This document shows, in pieces, positions 35,303-46,690 of a DNA stretch of 64,000 nucleotides (the first letter of the stretch is position 1; each line of letters starts with the position of its first letter). The stretch lies in the NCBI RefSeq assembly GCF_001758465.1, contig NZ_MJIC01000010.1, forward strand, positions 1 through 64,000, in the 5' to 3' direction. The stretch comes from Marisediminitalea lipolytica. Lineage in GTDB: Bacteria > Pseudomonadota > Gammaproteobacteria > Enterobacterales > Alteromonadaceae. The position numbers were made by a program, and so were the translations under genes. The notes below the pieces were generated by a model. It was not told the DNA's origin. It saw only the letters and a list, made by a program, of their open reading frames with translations, and did not search any database.

Positions 35303-35515
35303 GAGGTATGAGGTCTGAACATCATACCCGCAGTCAGCATGAGCTTGTGCTCAATTTAGCACTGCTTAACCAGGCATTTGCCAGGCAAAGCGTCAGTTTT
35401 TTATCACTGACGCAAAAGATAATGCATAGGCTGTGCCAACACGTTGAAGTGATTTTTAAACTGCGTTGAAAACAATTATAAACACAACGCGTACTTTAAC
35501 TGTTAGGAGTAATCC

Positions 35516-36346
35516 ATGAGTCTATACGTTAACACCAATGTGTCCTCCATGAACGCGCAACGTCAGTTGTTTAGTTCTGGTAACGGACTTGATACCGCTT
35601 TTGAACGTCTGTCTTCGGGTTTCCGCATTAACTCTGCCGCGGATGACGCTGCCGGTTTGCAAATCTCAGACCGCATGACCAGCCAAATCCAGGGGCTTGA
35701 TCAGGCTGTAAGAAACGCCAACGATGGTATTTCTCTGGCCCAGACAGCTGAAGGTGCGATGCAGGAAATTACCACGGCGCTGCAGCGGATTCGGGTACTG
35801 GCTATCCAGTCTCAGAACGGTATTAACACCTCCGCAGACCGCCTAGCGCTGCAGAAAGAAGTGTCGGCGCTAAAAACGGAAATCTCACGGATTGCTTCAA
35901 CCAGTCAGTTTGGTGGGGTAGATATCCTCACCGGTGGTTACTCAGCTAAGTTCCTGGTGGGCGCCAATGCAGGACAGTCTATCAGCGTCAATATTTCACG
36001 TACCGGTGGCTATGGATTCTCTGGCCTGACTAACGGCGGCAGTGATCTATCGGTGGCCGATGCGGCGAGTGCGTCAGGAGCGTTAACCACTATCGACTCT
36101 GCCATCTCTGCTATTGATGCCAAACGGGCTGACCTGGGTGCGATTCAAAACCGCTTCCAGTCGACTATCAGAAACTTAAGTAATATATCTGAGAATGTTG
36201 CAGCGGCAAGATCGCGCATCCGGGATACAGATTTTGCCACTGAAACGGCACAACTTACCCGCTTCCAGATTATTCAGCAGGCAAGTACAACTGTATTATC
36301 CCAGGCCAACCAGCGGCCGCAGGCAGCATTGTCGCTACTGGGATAA
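35516..36346 (+). CDS. Flagellin 3 (type B of the cluster)
   Basis: A 276-aa D0/D1-only flagellin most similar to flagellin 2 ([39 protein letters not shown]). Its central part ([24 protein letters not shown]) is Gly/Ser-rich. aggag lies 6 nt before the ATG. Unlike its three paralogues it has no obvious sigma-28 promoter, so it may be weakly or differently expressed. Confidence 0.95.
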   Translation: MSLYVNTNVSSMNAQRQLFSSGNGLDTAFERLSSGFRINSAADDAAGLQISDRMTSQIQGLDQAVRNANDGISLAQTAEGAMQEITTALQRIRVLAIQSQNGINTSADRLALQKEVSALKTEISRIASTSQFGGVDILTGGYSAKFLVGANAGQSISVNISRTGGYGFSGLTNGGSDLSVADAASASGALTTIDSAISAIDAKRADLGAIQNRFQSTIRNLSNISENVAAARSRIRDTDFATETAQLTRFQIIQQASTTVLSQANQRPQAALSLLG

Positions 36347-36546
36347 GTTAAGAAATACCATGAGAGGGTGGAACTGAGAGGCCAACCCTTGCCAGGGAAG
36401 GCGGCCGTAAGGCCACCAACAAGGATTAAAACGCCGACTAGCAGAATTGAGAGTGTAGAATTTAAGGTTGAGAGGCCAGTATATTTCTACTATTTCCGCC
36501 AGCCGACTGAAACTGAATTTGCTCAAACTCCTAACGTGAGCAAGTT

Positions 36547-36580
36547 GGCCGGGTCACTATTGACTCGGCCTTTTTTATTT
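36547..36580 (+). terminator. Terminator 200 nt after flagellin 3
   Basis: A 10-bp stem (ggccgggtca/tgactcggcc, one G-U) with a 4-nt loop is followed by TTTTTTATTT. It gives flagellin 3 a long 3' UTR or ends a separate small RNA. Confidence 0.85.
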
Positions 36581-37019
36581 TTATTGCCGAATCGTTTCCC
36601 GTCACTTACACCAGAGTTAAAGCAACCACAGTGCCAGAATTTCCAATCTGCCGCTTATTAAATTTATAAGCCCCGGTCTACAAGGGTTCCACAGCTGTTT
36701 ATTATTTTTAAACTGAACAACGTTATGCTGTGCTGACAATAAATTGACTACCTGAAGCGGTTAAATGTTGCCACCATGGGTTTACCAGCGAGGCAAGAAT
36801 GTCGCTTAAGCACTGCCGCTTTTACCCTTCCCTATTTTTGTTTGATGCTATGTCAGCTACTGATTCTTTTCATCAAACTCCCGGTATTTTTACGCTCTGT
36901 TGGGCGCTGTAAGATGCTTTATTACCTGAATTTAGATAATTTTTTAAAACAAATTACCCATTAAAAACAATTGGTTATATTTTTATTTTGGTTTTTTTTA
37001 ATTTTTTTCAAAAAAACAC

Positions 37020-37046
37020 TAAAGATTCTCAAGGTTAGGCCGATAC
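37020..37046 (+). promoter_or_regulatory. Sigma-28 promoter of flagellin gene 4
   Basis: TAAAGATT, an exact 11-nt spacer and GCCGATAC make this the best FliA match in the flagellin cluster. It lies 193 nt before the start codon, leaving a long 5' leader. Confidence 0.9.
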
Positions 37047-37238
37047 CTTTAGTTGAGGGGTAATTCATTTGATGAATTGCGTAGTGTCTGAGAAGCGCTA
37101 CAACATGAGGTGGTTTAGCAGTTGTTTTTGCGATGTTACATCGCGATAAATGATTCAGTGCTAAATCAGGTACGAAAGGTTATAGCTTAGCAGGATCTGG
37201 GGAGATTTTGCTACAGGGATAACCCCAGGAGGTTAACA

Positions 37239-38066
37239 ATGAGTTTATATGTAAATACAAACGTCTCGGCCCTGAATGCACAGCGTCAGCTTTTCGATGT
37301 GAGCAACAAACTAGGCACATCATTTGAGCGCCTGTCTTCAGGTTTCAGAATCAATAGCGCTGCAGATGATGCTGCAGGTCTGCAAATTTCCGATCGTATG
37401 ACATCGCAAATCCAGGGGCTTAACCAGGCCGTGCGTAACGCGAACGATGCGATTTCATTAACCCAGACTGCCGAAGGTGCGTTGGCTGAGGTAACAACCA
37501 GCTTACAACGTATCCGTCAGTTAGCGGTGCAATCACAAAACGGTATCAACAGCTCAGCTGACCGTATTGCACTGCAAAAAGAAGTGTCAGCACTGAAAAC
37601 CGAGATTTCTCGTGTTGCAACCGACACTCAGTTTGGTGGTGTTGATCTGCTTAACGGTGGTTACTCTGCTAAGTTCCTGGTAGGTGCAAACGGTGGTCAG
37701 ACTATCTCTGTAAACCTGTCTCGTACCGGCGGTGGTTATGGTACTTCTGGTTTATCGCTATCTGACTTATCAGTATCTTCAGTCGGCGGTGCATCAGCGG
37801 CATTAACCTCGATTGACTCAGCAATCTCTACCATTGGTGGTGCACGTGCTGATCTGGGTGCCTTGCAAAACCGCTTCCAGTCTACTATTCGTAACTTAAG
37901 CAATATCTCGGAAAACGTGTCAGGTGCACGGTCTCGTATCCGTGATACAGACTTTGCAACAGAAACTGCTGAACTGACTCGTAACCAGATCATTCAACAG
38001 GCGTCTGTTTCTGTACTGAGCCAGGCTAATCAGCGTCCACAGACAGCGTTATCGCTGCTGGGCTAA
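37239..38066 (+). CDS. Flagellin 4 (type A of the cluster)
   Basis: A 275-aa D0/D1-only flagellin close to flagellin 1 ([45 protein letters not shown]). The exposed middle (about 168-195) is Ser/Gly-rich, giving sites for O-linked sugar. It has the strongest sigma-28 promoter, an aggaggt ribosome site and a strong terminator, so it is the best candidate for the major filament subunit. Confidence 0.95.
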   Translation: MSLYVNTNVSALNAQRQLFDVSNKLGTSFERLSSGFRINSAADDAAGLQISDRMTSQIQGLNQAVRNANDAISLTQTAEGALAEVTTSLQRIRQLAVQSQNGINSSADRIALQKEVSALKTEISRVATDTQFGGVDLLNGGYSAKFLVGANGGQTISVNLSRTGGGYGTSGLSLSDLSVSSVGGASAALTSIDSAISTIGGARADLGALQNRFQSTIRNLSNISENVSGARSRIRDTDFATETAELTRNQIIQQASVSVLSQANQRPQTALSLLG

Positions 38067-38082
38067 TAGCCGGATGGTTTAT

Positions 38083-38104
38083 AACCGGCAATTAGTTGCC
38101 GGTT
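38083..38104 (+). terminator. Hairpin after flagellin 4
   Basis: Perfect 9-bp stem aaccggcaa/ttgccggtt with a TTAG loop, 17 nt after the stop. A second inverted repeat (aaacgggc 38117-38124, gcccgttt 38139-38146) follows and may complete termination before flaG. Confidence 0.65.
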
Positions 38105-38173
38105 AACAAGTTACTAAAACGGGCGTCTGTGTAAGCAGGCCCGTTTAATGCGTTTTAGAACAGGGGGTTAGTT

Positions 38174-38611
38174 GTGGAAATTTTATCAACACAAATTGGC
38201 CAGAATTTTGCTGGTAACATACCCAAAGAGCAGCCAAAAACTGAAACGGAATCCACTCAGGCCGCGATGGAAAGTTCGGCGCGGAATACGCAAAAAAATG
38301 TGATTCCGGCAGCAGAAGATGTTCAAGCTGAGCAGAATTCTGCCGATAACTATCAAAGAGAGGAACAGAACCAGGAACTCGATGGTGCGGTTCAGGAAAT
38401 CCAGTCGTTTTTGCAGGCGCAAAACCGTAACCTGGCATTTTCTGTCGATGAAAACACCAAGCGTTCGGTGGTGACTGTTAAAGATTCCACATCTGGTGAT
38501 GTTATCAGACAGATTCCATCAGATGAGGTTTTGAGGCTGGCAGATAGAATTAAAGACCTTCAACAAGACATCGGAAGTAGTGTGGGGGTGTTATTTAATA
38601 AGCAAGTGTAG
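38174..38611 (+). CDS. flaG: Flagellar protein FlaG
   Basis: FlaG influences filament length and sits before fliD in polar flagellar loci. The 145-aa protein has a polar, disordered N-terminal half and the conserved FlaG C-terminal domain (LAFSVDENTKRSVVTVKDS, GDVIRQIPSDEVLRLADRI). The start is GTG at 38174, with aggggg 5-10 nt upstream. It is 9 nt before fliD. Confidence 0.92.
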   Translation: MEILSTQIGQNFAGNIPKEQPKTETESTQAAMESSARNTQKNVIPAAEDVQAEQNSADNYQREEQNQELDGAVQEIQSFLQAQNRNLAFSVDENTKRSVVTVKDSTSGDVIRQIPSDEVLRLADRIKDLQQDIGSSVGVLFNKQV

Positions 38612-38620
38612 AGGTAAGCT

Positions 38621-40072
38621 ATGACTATTCAATCGTTAGGTGTTGGTTCCGGGCTTGCGCTTGACGATTTGGTCACGCAGCTCCTCAATGCTGAGCGCGA
38701 GCCGAAAGAAGCGCGCCTTAATGACAAAGAAGAAAGGATAGAAGCAGAGATATCTGCGCTGGGCCAAATCAAGTCCAAACTGTCTGACTTTAAAGACACG
38801 GTTGATGAAATGCGGCGGGACTCCGACATTAATGGCCGTGAACCTACTATTACCCACCCGTCAGAAGATAAAGAGATATTTACCGCTGATGCAGCAAACT
38901 CTGCACTGCGTGGCACCTATGAGATAGCGGTTTCTGATCTTGCCAGTGGTTCTCGCATCGAGACCGACAATGGCGCATTTAATTCGTCCGCCGACAAAGT
39001 GTTGACCGATGGTCTGGGTAAAGCAACCATGACTTTTAAAATCAACAATACTGGTGATAGCTTTTCGGTTGAAGTAACACAAGACATGTCACTGGCAGAG
39101 CTGCGTGAAAAGATTAACAACAACAGCGATAATTTTGGTGTTAATGCCAATATTATCGACACCGGAACCGCCATTGGTGGGGCCAAACTGGTGTTTACGT
39201 CTGATGTTACCGGTACCGGCAACAATTTGGTGATCGTCAATGATGGCAATCGTACAGAGCTGGATAAGCTAACTACCACCAACTCAACTGAAACCATCAC
39301 TAACCTGAGCCCGGTAAAAAATGCCAGCAATGCGAAAGCGACCATTGATGGTATTCCGGTAGAAAGTGCCACCAACGAGTTTGAAAACACCATTCAAAAC
39401 GTGTCTTTTGAGGTCTCCAGCGTGTCACCGCTGGACACTGACGGTGTGACCCGAAAAACGTCCACCCTGGAGATTGGTTATGACCGTAAGGGGTTAGAAA
39501 CCAAGATCCGTGATTTTGTTGATAACTACAATAAAATCATTGCTGATATCAAGTCATTAACCCGTTACGGTGAGTCTGACTTAGAAGAAGATGGCGCGTT
39601 GGCGGGAGACTCCTTACTGCGTGGTATCAGTAATAGTCTGGCCAGTGTTGTAGGCTCAAGCGTGGATAACTCATCTTTGGGTAGCCTGTTTGCCCTGGGG
39701 GTTGAGCTGAATTCAGACGGTGAACTGGAGATCCCGGCCACAGATTTCGGTCTGGGTTCGGGTACCGAGCGTCTGGAGGCGGCGCTGGAAGACAATTTTG
39801 ACGAAATTGCTAAATTGTTTACTGATGAAAATCAGGGCATAGCAGTGCGCCTTTTCGAGCTGACCAAAGAATATACGTCTTACAGTGGCCTGATCAGCCT
39901 GCGCGAAAGGGCAGCGAAAGATGACAAAGACCAAATTGCCGATGAGCGGGAGCGTTTCGATCTGCGCATGCTCAACTACGAGCAAATTTTGCGTGATCGA
40001 TATCTGAATCTCGATCAGACCGTTGCAAGATTAAATCAAACTGGTTCTGCATTGTTAGCAGCATTAGGTTAA
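38621..40072 (+). CDS. fliD: Filament cap protein FliD (HAP2)
   Basis: FliD caps the filament and folds incoming flagellin. The 483-aa protein has N- and C-terminal coiled regions (GSGLALDDLVTQLLNAEREPKEARL; LNYEQILRDRYLNLDQTVARLNQTGSALLAALG, given here in parts) and central globular domains from about 75 to 330. gaggt precedes the ATG. It is co-transcribed with flaG, fliS and the fliT-like gene. Confidence 0.95.
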   Translation: MTIQSLGVGSGLALDDLVTQLLNAEREPKEARLNDKEERIEAEISALGQIKSKLSDFKDTVDEMRRDSDINGREPTITHPSEDKEIFTADAANSALRGTYEIAVSDLASGSRIETDNGAFNSSADKVLTDGLGKATMTFKINNTGDSFSVEVTQDMSLAELREKINNNSDNFGVNANIIDTGTAIGGAKLVFTSDVTGTGNNLVIVNDGNRTELDKLTTTNSTETITNLSPVKNASNAKATIDGIPVESATNEFENTIQNVSFEVSSVSPLDTDGVTRKTSTLEIGYDRKGLETKIRDFVDNYNKIIADIKSLTRYGESDLEEDGALAGDSLLRGISNSLASVVGSSVDNSSLGSLFALGVELNSDGELEIPATDFGLGSGTERLEAALEDNFDEIAKLFTDENQGIAVRLFELTKEYTSYSGLISLRERAAKDDKDQIADERERFDLRMLNYEQILRDRYLNLDQTVARLNQTGSALLAALG

Positions 40073-40099
40073 GAATAAATAGTTAAACGAGGAATTTTC

Positions 40100-40528
40100 A
40101 TGGCACTTTCCGGAATCAATGCTTATCGCAAAGGTAATTTAAAGCAGGATATCGCTAATGCCGATCCGCATAAATTAACCCTGATGTTAATGCAAGGCGC
40201 GCTGGACCGTATAGCCTACGCAAAGGGCGCTATGGAGCGACGTGAGTTCGAAATGAAGTCACAGTATATTTCCAGAGTTACCGCAATTTTAATTAATCTG
40301 CGCGACACGCTGGATTTAAAAATTGGCGGGGAAACGGCCGAGAACCTGTTTGCGTTGTATGACTTTATGATTGAGCGTCTGAATGAAGCACATATCAAGA
40401 ATGACTTGAAGATGCTTGATGAAGTGACTAACCTATTAGTACCTATTCGAGACGCTTGGGTTCAGATCCCTGAAGAAGCCAAACAGGAAGCTTATGAAGC
40501 TCAGCGTCAAAAACGCCAAGCTGTGTGA
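40100..40528 (+). CDS. fliS: Flagellin export chaperone FliS
   Basis: FliS binds the flagellin C-terminus and prevents early polymerisation. The 142-aa helical protein shows the family pattern AYRKGNLKQDIANADPHKLT and LMLMQGALDRIAYAKGAM. Shine-Dalgarno gagga lies upstream, and the 3' end overlaps the next gene by 4 nt. Confidence 0.94.
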   Translation: MALSGINAYRKGNLKQDIANADPHKLTLMLMQGALDRIAYAKGAMERREFEMKSQYISRVTAILINLRDTLDLKIGGETAENLFALYDFMIERLNEAHIKNDLKMLDEVTNLLVPIRDAWVQIPEEAKQEAYEAQRQKRQAV

Positions 40529-40842
40529 ACTTAGACGAACTCAACCACGAACTCACGCCCGACGCTTTAAGCGTCATCAATTCTCAAATAATTCAGTTTT
40601 TGCAGCAGCCTGATGAGGAATCATCAGGCTTTGAGTCCTTTTATCAGTTAATCAGTCAACGCGACGAGTTTGTGCAGCGCTTTTTAAAAGATGCGGCACC
40701 AGCTGATGCCCGCGCATTTGCAGAAAAGGAACTTGTGGTTAATGATAAATTAACGGCATTAGCGCAGGATTTACTGAAATCAGCGAAAGATGATGCAAGC
40801 CGTTTTATTCGCAGTCAGGCTGCCATTAAAAAGTACAAATAA
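40525..40842 (+). CDS. fliT: FliT-like flagellar chaperone
   Basis: This 105-aa helical protein follows fliS with a GTGA overlap (GTG start). Its size, position and heptad pattern fit FliT, the FliD export chaperone, although primary sequence similarity in this family is low. The symbol rests mainly on context. Confidence 0.7.
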   Translation: MNLDELNHELTPDALSVINSQIIQFLQQPDEESSGFESFYQLISQRDEFVQRFLKDAAPADARAFAEKELVVNDKLTALAQDLLKSAKDDASRFIRSQAAIKKYK

Positions 40843-43285
<2,443 letters not shown>

Positions 43286-43289
<4 letters not shown>

Positions 43290-43987
43290 ACATTGCAGTG
43301 ATCCCGGCCCGTGGCGGCAGTAAGCGGATCAAGGGCAAGAATGTGCGCCCATTCGCAGGCAAACCACTAATTGCCTATTCAATTGCCGCCGCGAAGGCTG
43401 CCGGTGTGTTTGATGAGATTATTGTGTCGACGGATTCGGCTGAAATTGCCCGGGTGGCAACGGCTGCTGGCGCCACCTTAGTTATTGAACGTCCTGAGTC
43501 GCTGGCCGATGACTATACGGGAACCACGCCTGTGGTCCGTCACGCTATTGAAACTTACACCAGTGCTTCTGGTTCGCCTGACTATGTGTGTTGTATTTAT
43601 GCCACCGCGCCATTCCTGAACGGTGAATTTATCACCGAGGGCTTATCCCGTTTGCAGCAGGCCGAAGCTATGCATTATGCGTTCTCGGTGACCACTTTTG
43701 ACTTTCCAATCCAGCGGGCAATTCGTCTGGCCGGTGACGGGGTGGTGCCGGTAGATGCCAGTCAAATGGGCAAGCGGTCACAGGATCTTGAGGAGTGTTA
43801 TCACGACGCGGGTCAGTTTTACTGGGGACGCACCGATGCATGGCTCACTCATCAACCCATGTTCGCGCCGCACAGTATACCGGTGGTGTTACCTCGTTAT
43901 CTGGTGCAGGATATCGACACCGAGGAAGACTGGACAAGAGCTGAGCTGATGTATCTGGCTTATGTAAAAGGAGGTAGCGATGATTAA
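43286..43987 (+). CDS. pseF: Pseudaminic acid cytidylyltransferase PseF
   Basis: PseF activates pseudaminic acid to CMP-Pse, the last cytoplasmic step before transfer. The 233-aa protein has the CMP-NeuA-type nucleotide motif IPARGGSKRIKGKNVRPFAGKP (quoted in part: PARGGSKRI) and QDIDTEEDW near the C-terminus. TTG start at 43286 overlaps the pseC stop. Confidence 0.93.
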
Positions 43988-45059
43988 CCAGGCAGGATTG
44001 ACCGCGCCGACGATCATGATTGGCGGCCGCGCTATAGGCCGTCATACACAGCCTTTTGTCATTGCTGAACTGAGCGGTAACCACAGTCAGTCGCTGCAAA
44101 CCGCCCGGGCAATGGTGAAAGCGGCGGCAGAAAGTGGCGCGCATGCGATTAAATTACAAACCTACACCGCCGATAGCATGACCCTGGATGTCACCGAAAA
44201 AGGTTTTGTTATAGAAGAAACCGATAGTCTCTGGCACGGTGCCAGTCTCTACAGTTTGTATCAAAAAGCCGCCACGCCCTACGAATGGCATGCAGAACTT
44301 TTTGATTATGCTAAGTCGCTGGGAATGCTGGCATTCAGCTCTCCCTTCGATGAAGCGGCGGTCGATTTCCTCGACGAGCTGGATGTGCCCTGTTTTAAGA
44401 TTGCCTCTTTCGAGCTGACGGATATCCCGCTGATCCGAAAGGCCGCGTCGAAAGGTAAACCGCTGATTATGTCAACGGGCATGGCGAGTTTGAGCGAGAT
44501 AGAACTGGCAGTAGACACTGCCCGTCGGGCGGGTTGTGATGAGATTATTTTGCTCAAGTGCACCAGTACGTATCCGGCCGAACCGGTGAATACGAATTTG
44601 ATGACAATCCCGCATCTACGTGATGCCTTTGGCTGTGAGGTAGGGCTTAGCGATCATACTGGCGGTATTGGTGCTGCCGTAGCCTCTGTGGCGCTGGGTG
44701 CCAGTGTGATTGAAAAACATTTTGTGCTGGACCGTAATGGCGGTGGCGTAGATGCCGCATTTTCCCTTGAACCCCAGGAACTTGCTGCGCTGGTAACCGA
44801 AAGCGAACGGGCCTGGCAAGCGCTGGGGCAGGTGCGTTATGGTGGCTCTGTAGCTGAAGATAAGGCTAAACAATATCGCCGGTCTATTTATGCCAGTCAG
44901 GATATTCAACCCGGTGAGCCACTGGGCCGCCACAATTTAAAAATTGTCAGGCCCGCTTTTGGTTTGGCACCCAAACACTGGGATGCTGTGATAGACAAAA
45001 AAGCGACCGGCTTTATCCGTAAGGGCACAGCGTTAAGTTGGGAGCATGTAGGTCAATGA
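43980..45059 (+). CDS. pseI: Pseudaminic acid synthase PseI
   Basis: PseI condenses 2,4-diacetamido-2,4,6-trideoxy-L-altrose with phosphoenolpyruvate. The 359-aa NeuB-family protein has the TIM-barrel part (FVIAELSGNHSQSLQ, AIKLQTYTADSMTL, GLSDHTGG) and a C-terminal SAF antifreeze-like domain (RRSIYASQDIQPGEPL). The PseI-type sequence rather than NeuB or LegI agrees with the neighbouring genes. It overlaps both neighbours by a few bases. Confidence 0.94.
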   Translation: MINQAGLTAPTIMIGGRAIGRHTQPFVIAELSGNHSQSLQTARAMVKAAAESGAHAIKLQTYTADSMTLDVTEKGFVIEETDSLWHGASLYSLYQKAATPYEWHAELFDYAKSLGMLAFSSPFDEAAVDFLDELDVPCFKIASFELTDIPLIRKAASKGKPLIMSTGMASLSEIELAVDTARRAGCDEIILLKCTSTYPAEPVNTNLMTIPHLRDAFGCEVGLSDHTGGIGAAVASVALGASVIEKHFVLDRNGGGVDAAFSLEPQELAALVTESERAWQALGQVRYGGSVAEDKAKQYRRSIYASQDIQPGEPLGRHNLKIVRPAFGLAPKHWDAVIDKKATGFIRKGTALSWEHVGQ

Positions 45060-46105
45060 GTACCTTAGTGTTTTGTACTGGCGGTGGTCAGCAAAGCGGT
45101 ATTGGTCATGTTATGCGCTGCCAGGCGTTGGCGCAGGCAGCAGAAGAGCAGGGTCTTGACAGTGTGTTTATCGTTAACCCTGCTGCCCGGCAGTTTATCC
45201 TGCAACGCCATGACTGGACTGGTCGCGTGGAACTGGCCGTTGAAGGGGAAAATGCTTTAATCGAACAGCTACTGAACACGGCAGATTCGGCTGAGGCCGC
45301 GCTTATTGTGCTCGATGGATACGGCTTCAGCGAAGCTTTTATCCGAGCTATTAGTGTTGCCAATGCGCCGCTTTTACTGCTGGACGATATTCGCCAGCCA
45401 GGCTATCAGTATGCCGACATTATTTGCAATCCGGCGGGAGAACCCTGGCGGGATGCCTATGCTCAGGCAAACCCCGGGGCGTTATTGTGTCTTGGGGCTG
45501 GTTTTCGGCTGTTGCGACGGGAATTTGTTGCCACTAACCCGCTACCATTGGCGCAGCGCTTTAGTTTAACGGTTAATCTTGGGGGCAGCGATCCGACCGG
45601 ATTAACCTTGCCGTTGCTAAAGGCACTTTGTCATGAGTTACCAGAAGCGCCTTTTCGGGTAGTAACCGGGCCAGGATTTGATGGGGCGTCGCTAAGTGCG
45701 TTAGCAGACTTTATTGCGACTTCAGAATGTGCCATTCAGCATATCCATAACTGCCAGGATATGGCGGATTTGTGGGTTAATTCCCGTCTGGCGGTAGCCG
45801 CTGCCGGTGGTAGCCAGTTTGAGCTTGCCGCCTGTCATACACCCTCGGTGTTGTTGGTGGTGGCAGAAAACCAGCGTCAGGCCAGTAATCAGGCTGCCAG
45901 TCAGGGTTGGTGTGAGGTGTTTGAGGCAACCGACGTTGTGGCGTTAAACGCATTGGCTGCCCGCGTTAAGGCGCTGTGGCATGATGATAAACAACTTAAT
46001 ACTATGTATGAATCGGCAGCGCCGGTAGCCGTTCGCGATGGTGCCTGGCAGCTTATGGCGGCCATTGCCACCTGGCGCAATCGAACAATGGAAACTTCAT
46101 GTTAA
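45056..46105 (+). CDS. pseG: UDP-2,4-diacetamido-trideoxy-altrose hydrolase PseG
   Basis: PseG removes UDP from the fully acetylated sugar, with inversion, before condensation. The 349-aa GT-B-like protein has GIGHVMRCQALAQAAEEQG near the N-terminus and the AAAGGSQFELAACHTP signature near residue 250. The start at 45056 forms an ATGA overlap with pseI; an upstream in-frame ATG inside pseI is less likely. Confidence 0.92.
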   Translation: MSTLVFCTGGGQQSGIGHVMRCQALAQAAEEQGLDSVFIVNPAARQFILQRHDWTGRVELAVEGENALIEQLLNTADSAEAALIVLDGYGFSEAFIRAISVANAPLLLLDDIRQPGYQYADIICNPAGEPWRDAYAQANPGALLCLGAGFRLLRREFVATNPLPLAQRFSLTVNLGGSDPTGLTLPLLKALCHELPEAPFRVVTGPGFDGASLSALADFIATSECAIQHIHNCQDMADLWVNSRLAVAAAGGSQFELAACHTPSVLLVVAENQRQASNQAASQGWCEVFEATDVVALNALAARVKALWHDDKQLNTMYESAAPVAVRDGAWQLMAAIATWRNRTMETSC

Positions 46106-46683
46106 GTGATGAGCCGGTTAATCATTACACGTTGTCGGGGTATCAGGTTGAACTGCTGCCCATGACACAGTTGCATCAGGAGCAACTGCGTAACTGGCGT
46201 AATCAGGCAGAGATACGTCAGCAAATGTTATCCGATGAACAGATTAGTGAAGAACAACAGCAGGCATGGTTTAAAAAAACCGAGCGGGATCCCAAGCAAT
46301 TACACTGGGTGATCAGTTTTCGTCAGCAGTTGATTGGTGCTACCAATGTTAAATCATTGGAAAACGGTAAGTCTGTGGCGGAGTCCCGGGTGCTTGAACC
46401 CGGTTTATATATTGGTGAGCGGCGCTATCAGGGTAATATTGTGGCTTTCGCTCCAACACTGGCCATGTATGATTTTTGTTTTACTTCGTTGGCAACCGAG
46501 GTCTTTCGGGCGGTAGTTAAACGGAGTAATGTCAATGCAATGAGTTACAACCTTAAGCTGGGCTATAAAATTGTGGAAGATAACGAACTGTGCGTACTGG
46601 AGCTGAATCAGGCGGCTTATGAAGCGGCGACAGCGCCCATCCGCCAGTTTCTTGCTCGCCCGGCACGTAAAAAAAATAAATGA
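46099..46683 (+). CDS. pseH: GNAT acyltransferase PseH
   Basis: PseH N-acetylates the C4 amino group made by PseC. The 194-aa GNAT protein shows RNWRNQAEIRQQMLSDEQIS and an EPGLYIGE strand and ends in a very basic tail (RPARKKNK). An ACP gene follows after only 7 nt, so use of a non-acetyl acyl donor is possible but not shown. Confidence 0.88.
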   Translation: MLSDEPVNHYTLSGYQVELLPMTQLHQEQLRNWRNQAEIRQQMLSDEQISEEQQQAWFKKTERDPKQLHWVISFRQQLIGATNVKSLENGKSVAESRVLEPGLYIGERRYQGNIVAFAPTLAMYDFCFTSLATEVFRAVVKRSNVNAMSYNLKLGYKIVEDNELCVLELNQAAYEAATAPIRQFLARPARKKNK

Positions 46684-46690
46684 GGTAAAG

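Larger units (their letters stand above)
35056..35515. other. Intergenic region between flagellins 2 and 3
   Basis: This 460-nt stretch has no credible gene. In order it holds two stem-loops with identical loop motifs (35073-35104, 35141-35181), a terminator (35231-35252), the second copy of the flagellin-trailer element (35270-35356, with an internal perfect ggtatga/tcatacc hairpin), a gcgtcagt/actgacgc inverted repeat (35390-35412) and a minus-strand sigma-54-like site (35423-35438). No convincing sigma-28 promoter for flagellin 3 was found. Confidence 0.6.
36347..37238. other. 892-nt intergenic region between flagellins 3 and 4
   Basis: No supported gene. The first 200 nt hold a GC-rich folded segment (ccttg at 36388 with caagg at 36418 around ggcc-gtaa-ggcc) and the 13-nt string ATTGAGAGTGTAG (36446-36458), also present in the flagellin 1 leader. 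A terminator follows at 36547-36580. The rest is AT-rich, with a long-range repeat at 36964-36987, the sigma-28 promoter of flagellin 4 at 37020-37046 and a 193-nt untranslated leader. A 62-codon frame at 36776-36964 lacks a ribosome site and is not called. Confidence 0.6.

Noticed and set aside
35372-35387. Plus-strand AGGCATTTGCCAGGCA as a sigma-54 promoter for flagellin 3
   Set aside because: GG-GC spacing fits but the -12 element reads AGGC rather than TTGC; too weak to call.
36776-36964. 62-codon frame with a hydrophobic segment between flagellins 3 and 4
   Set aside because: No ribosome-binding site, AT-rich spacer composition, and it runs up to the sigma-28 promoter; more likely noncoding.
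33874-37238. CRISPR array in the repeat-rich flagellin spacers
   Set aside because: Repeats are only two copies each, unevenly spaced and tied to hairpins; no cas genes.
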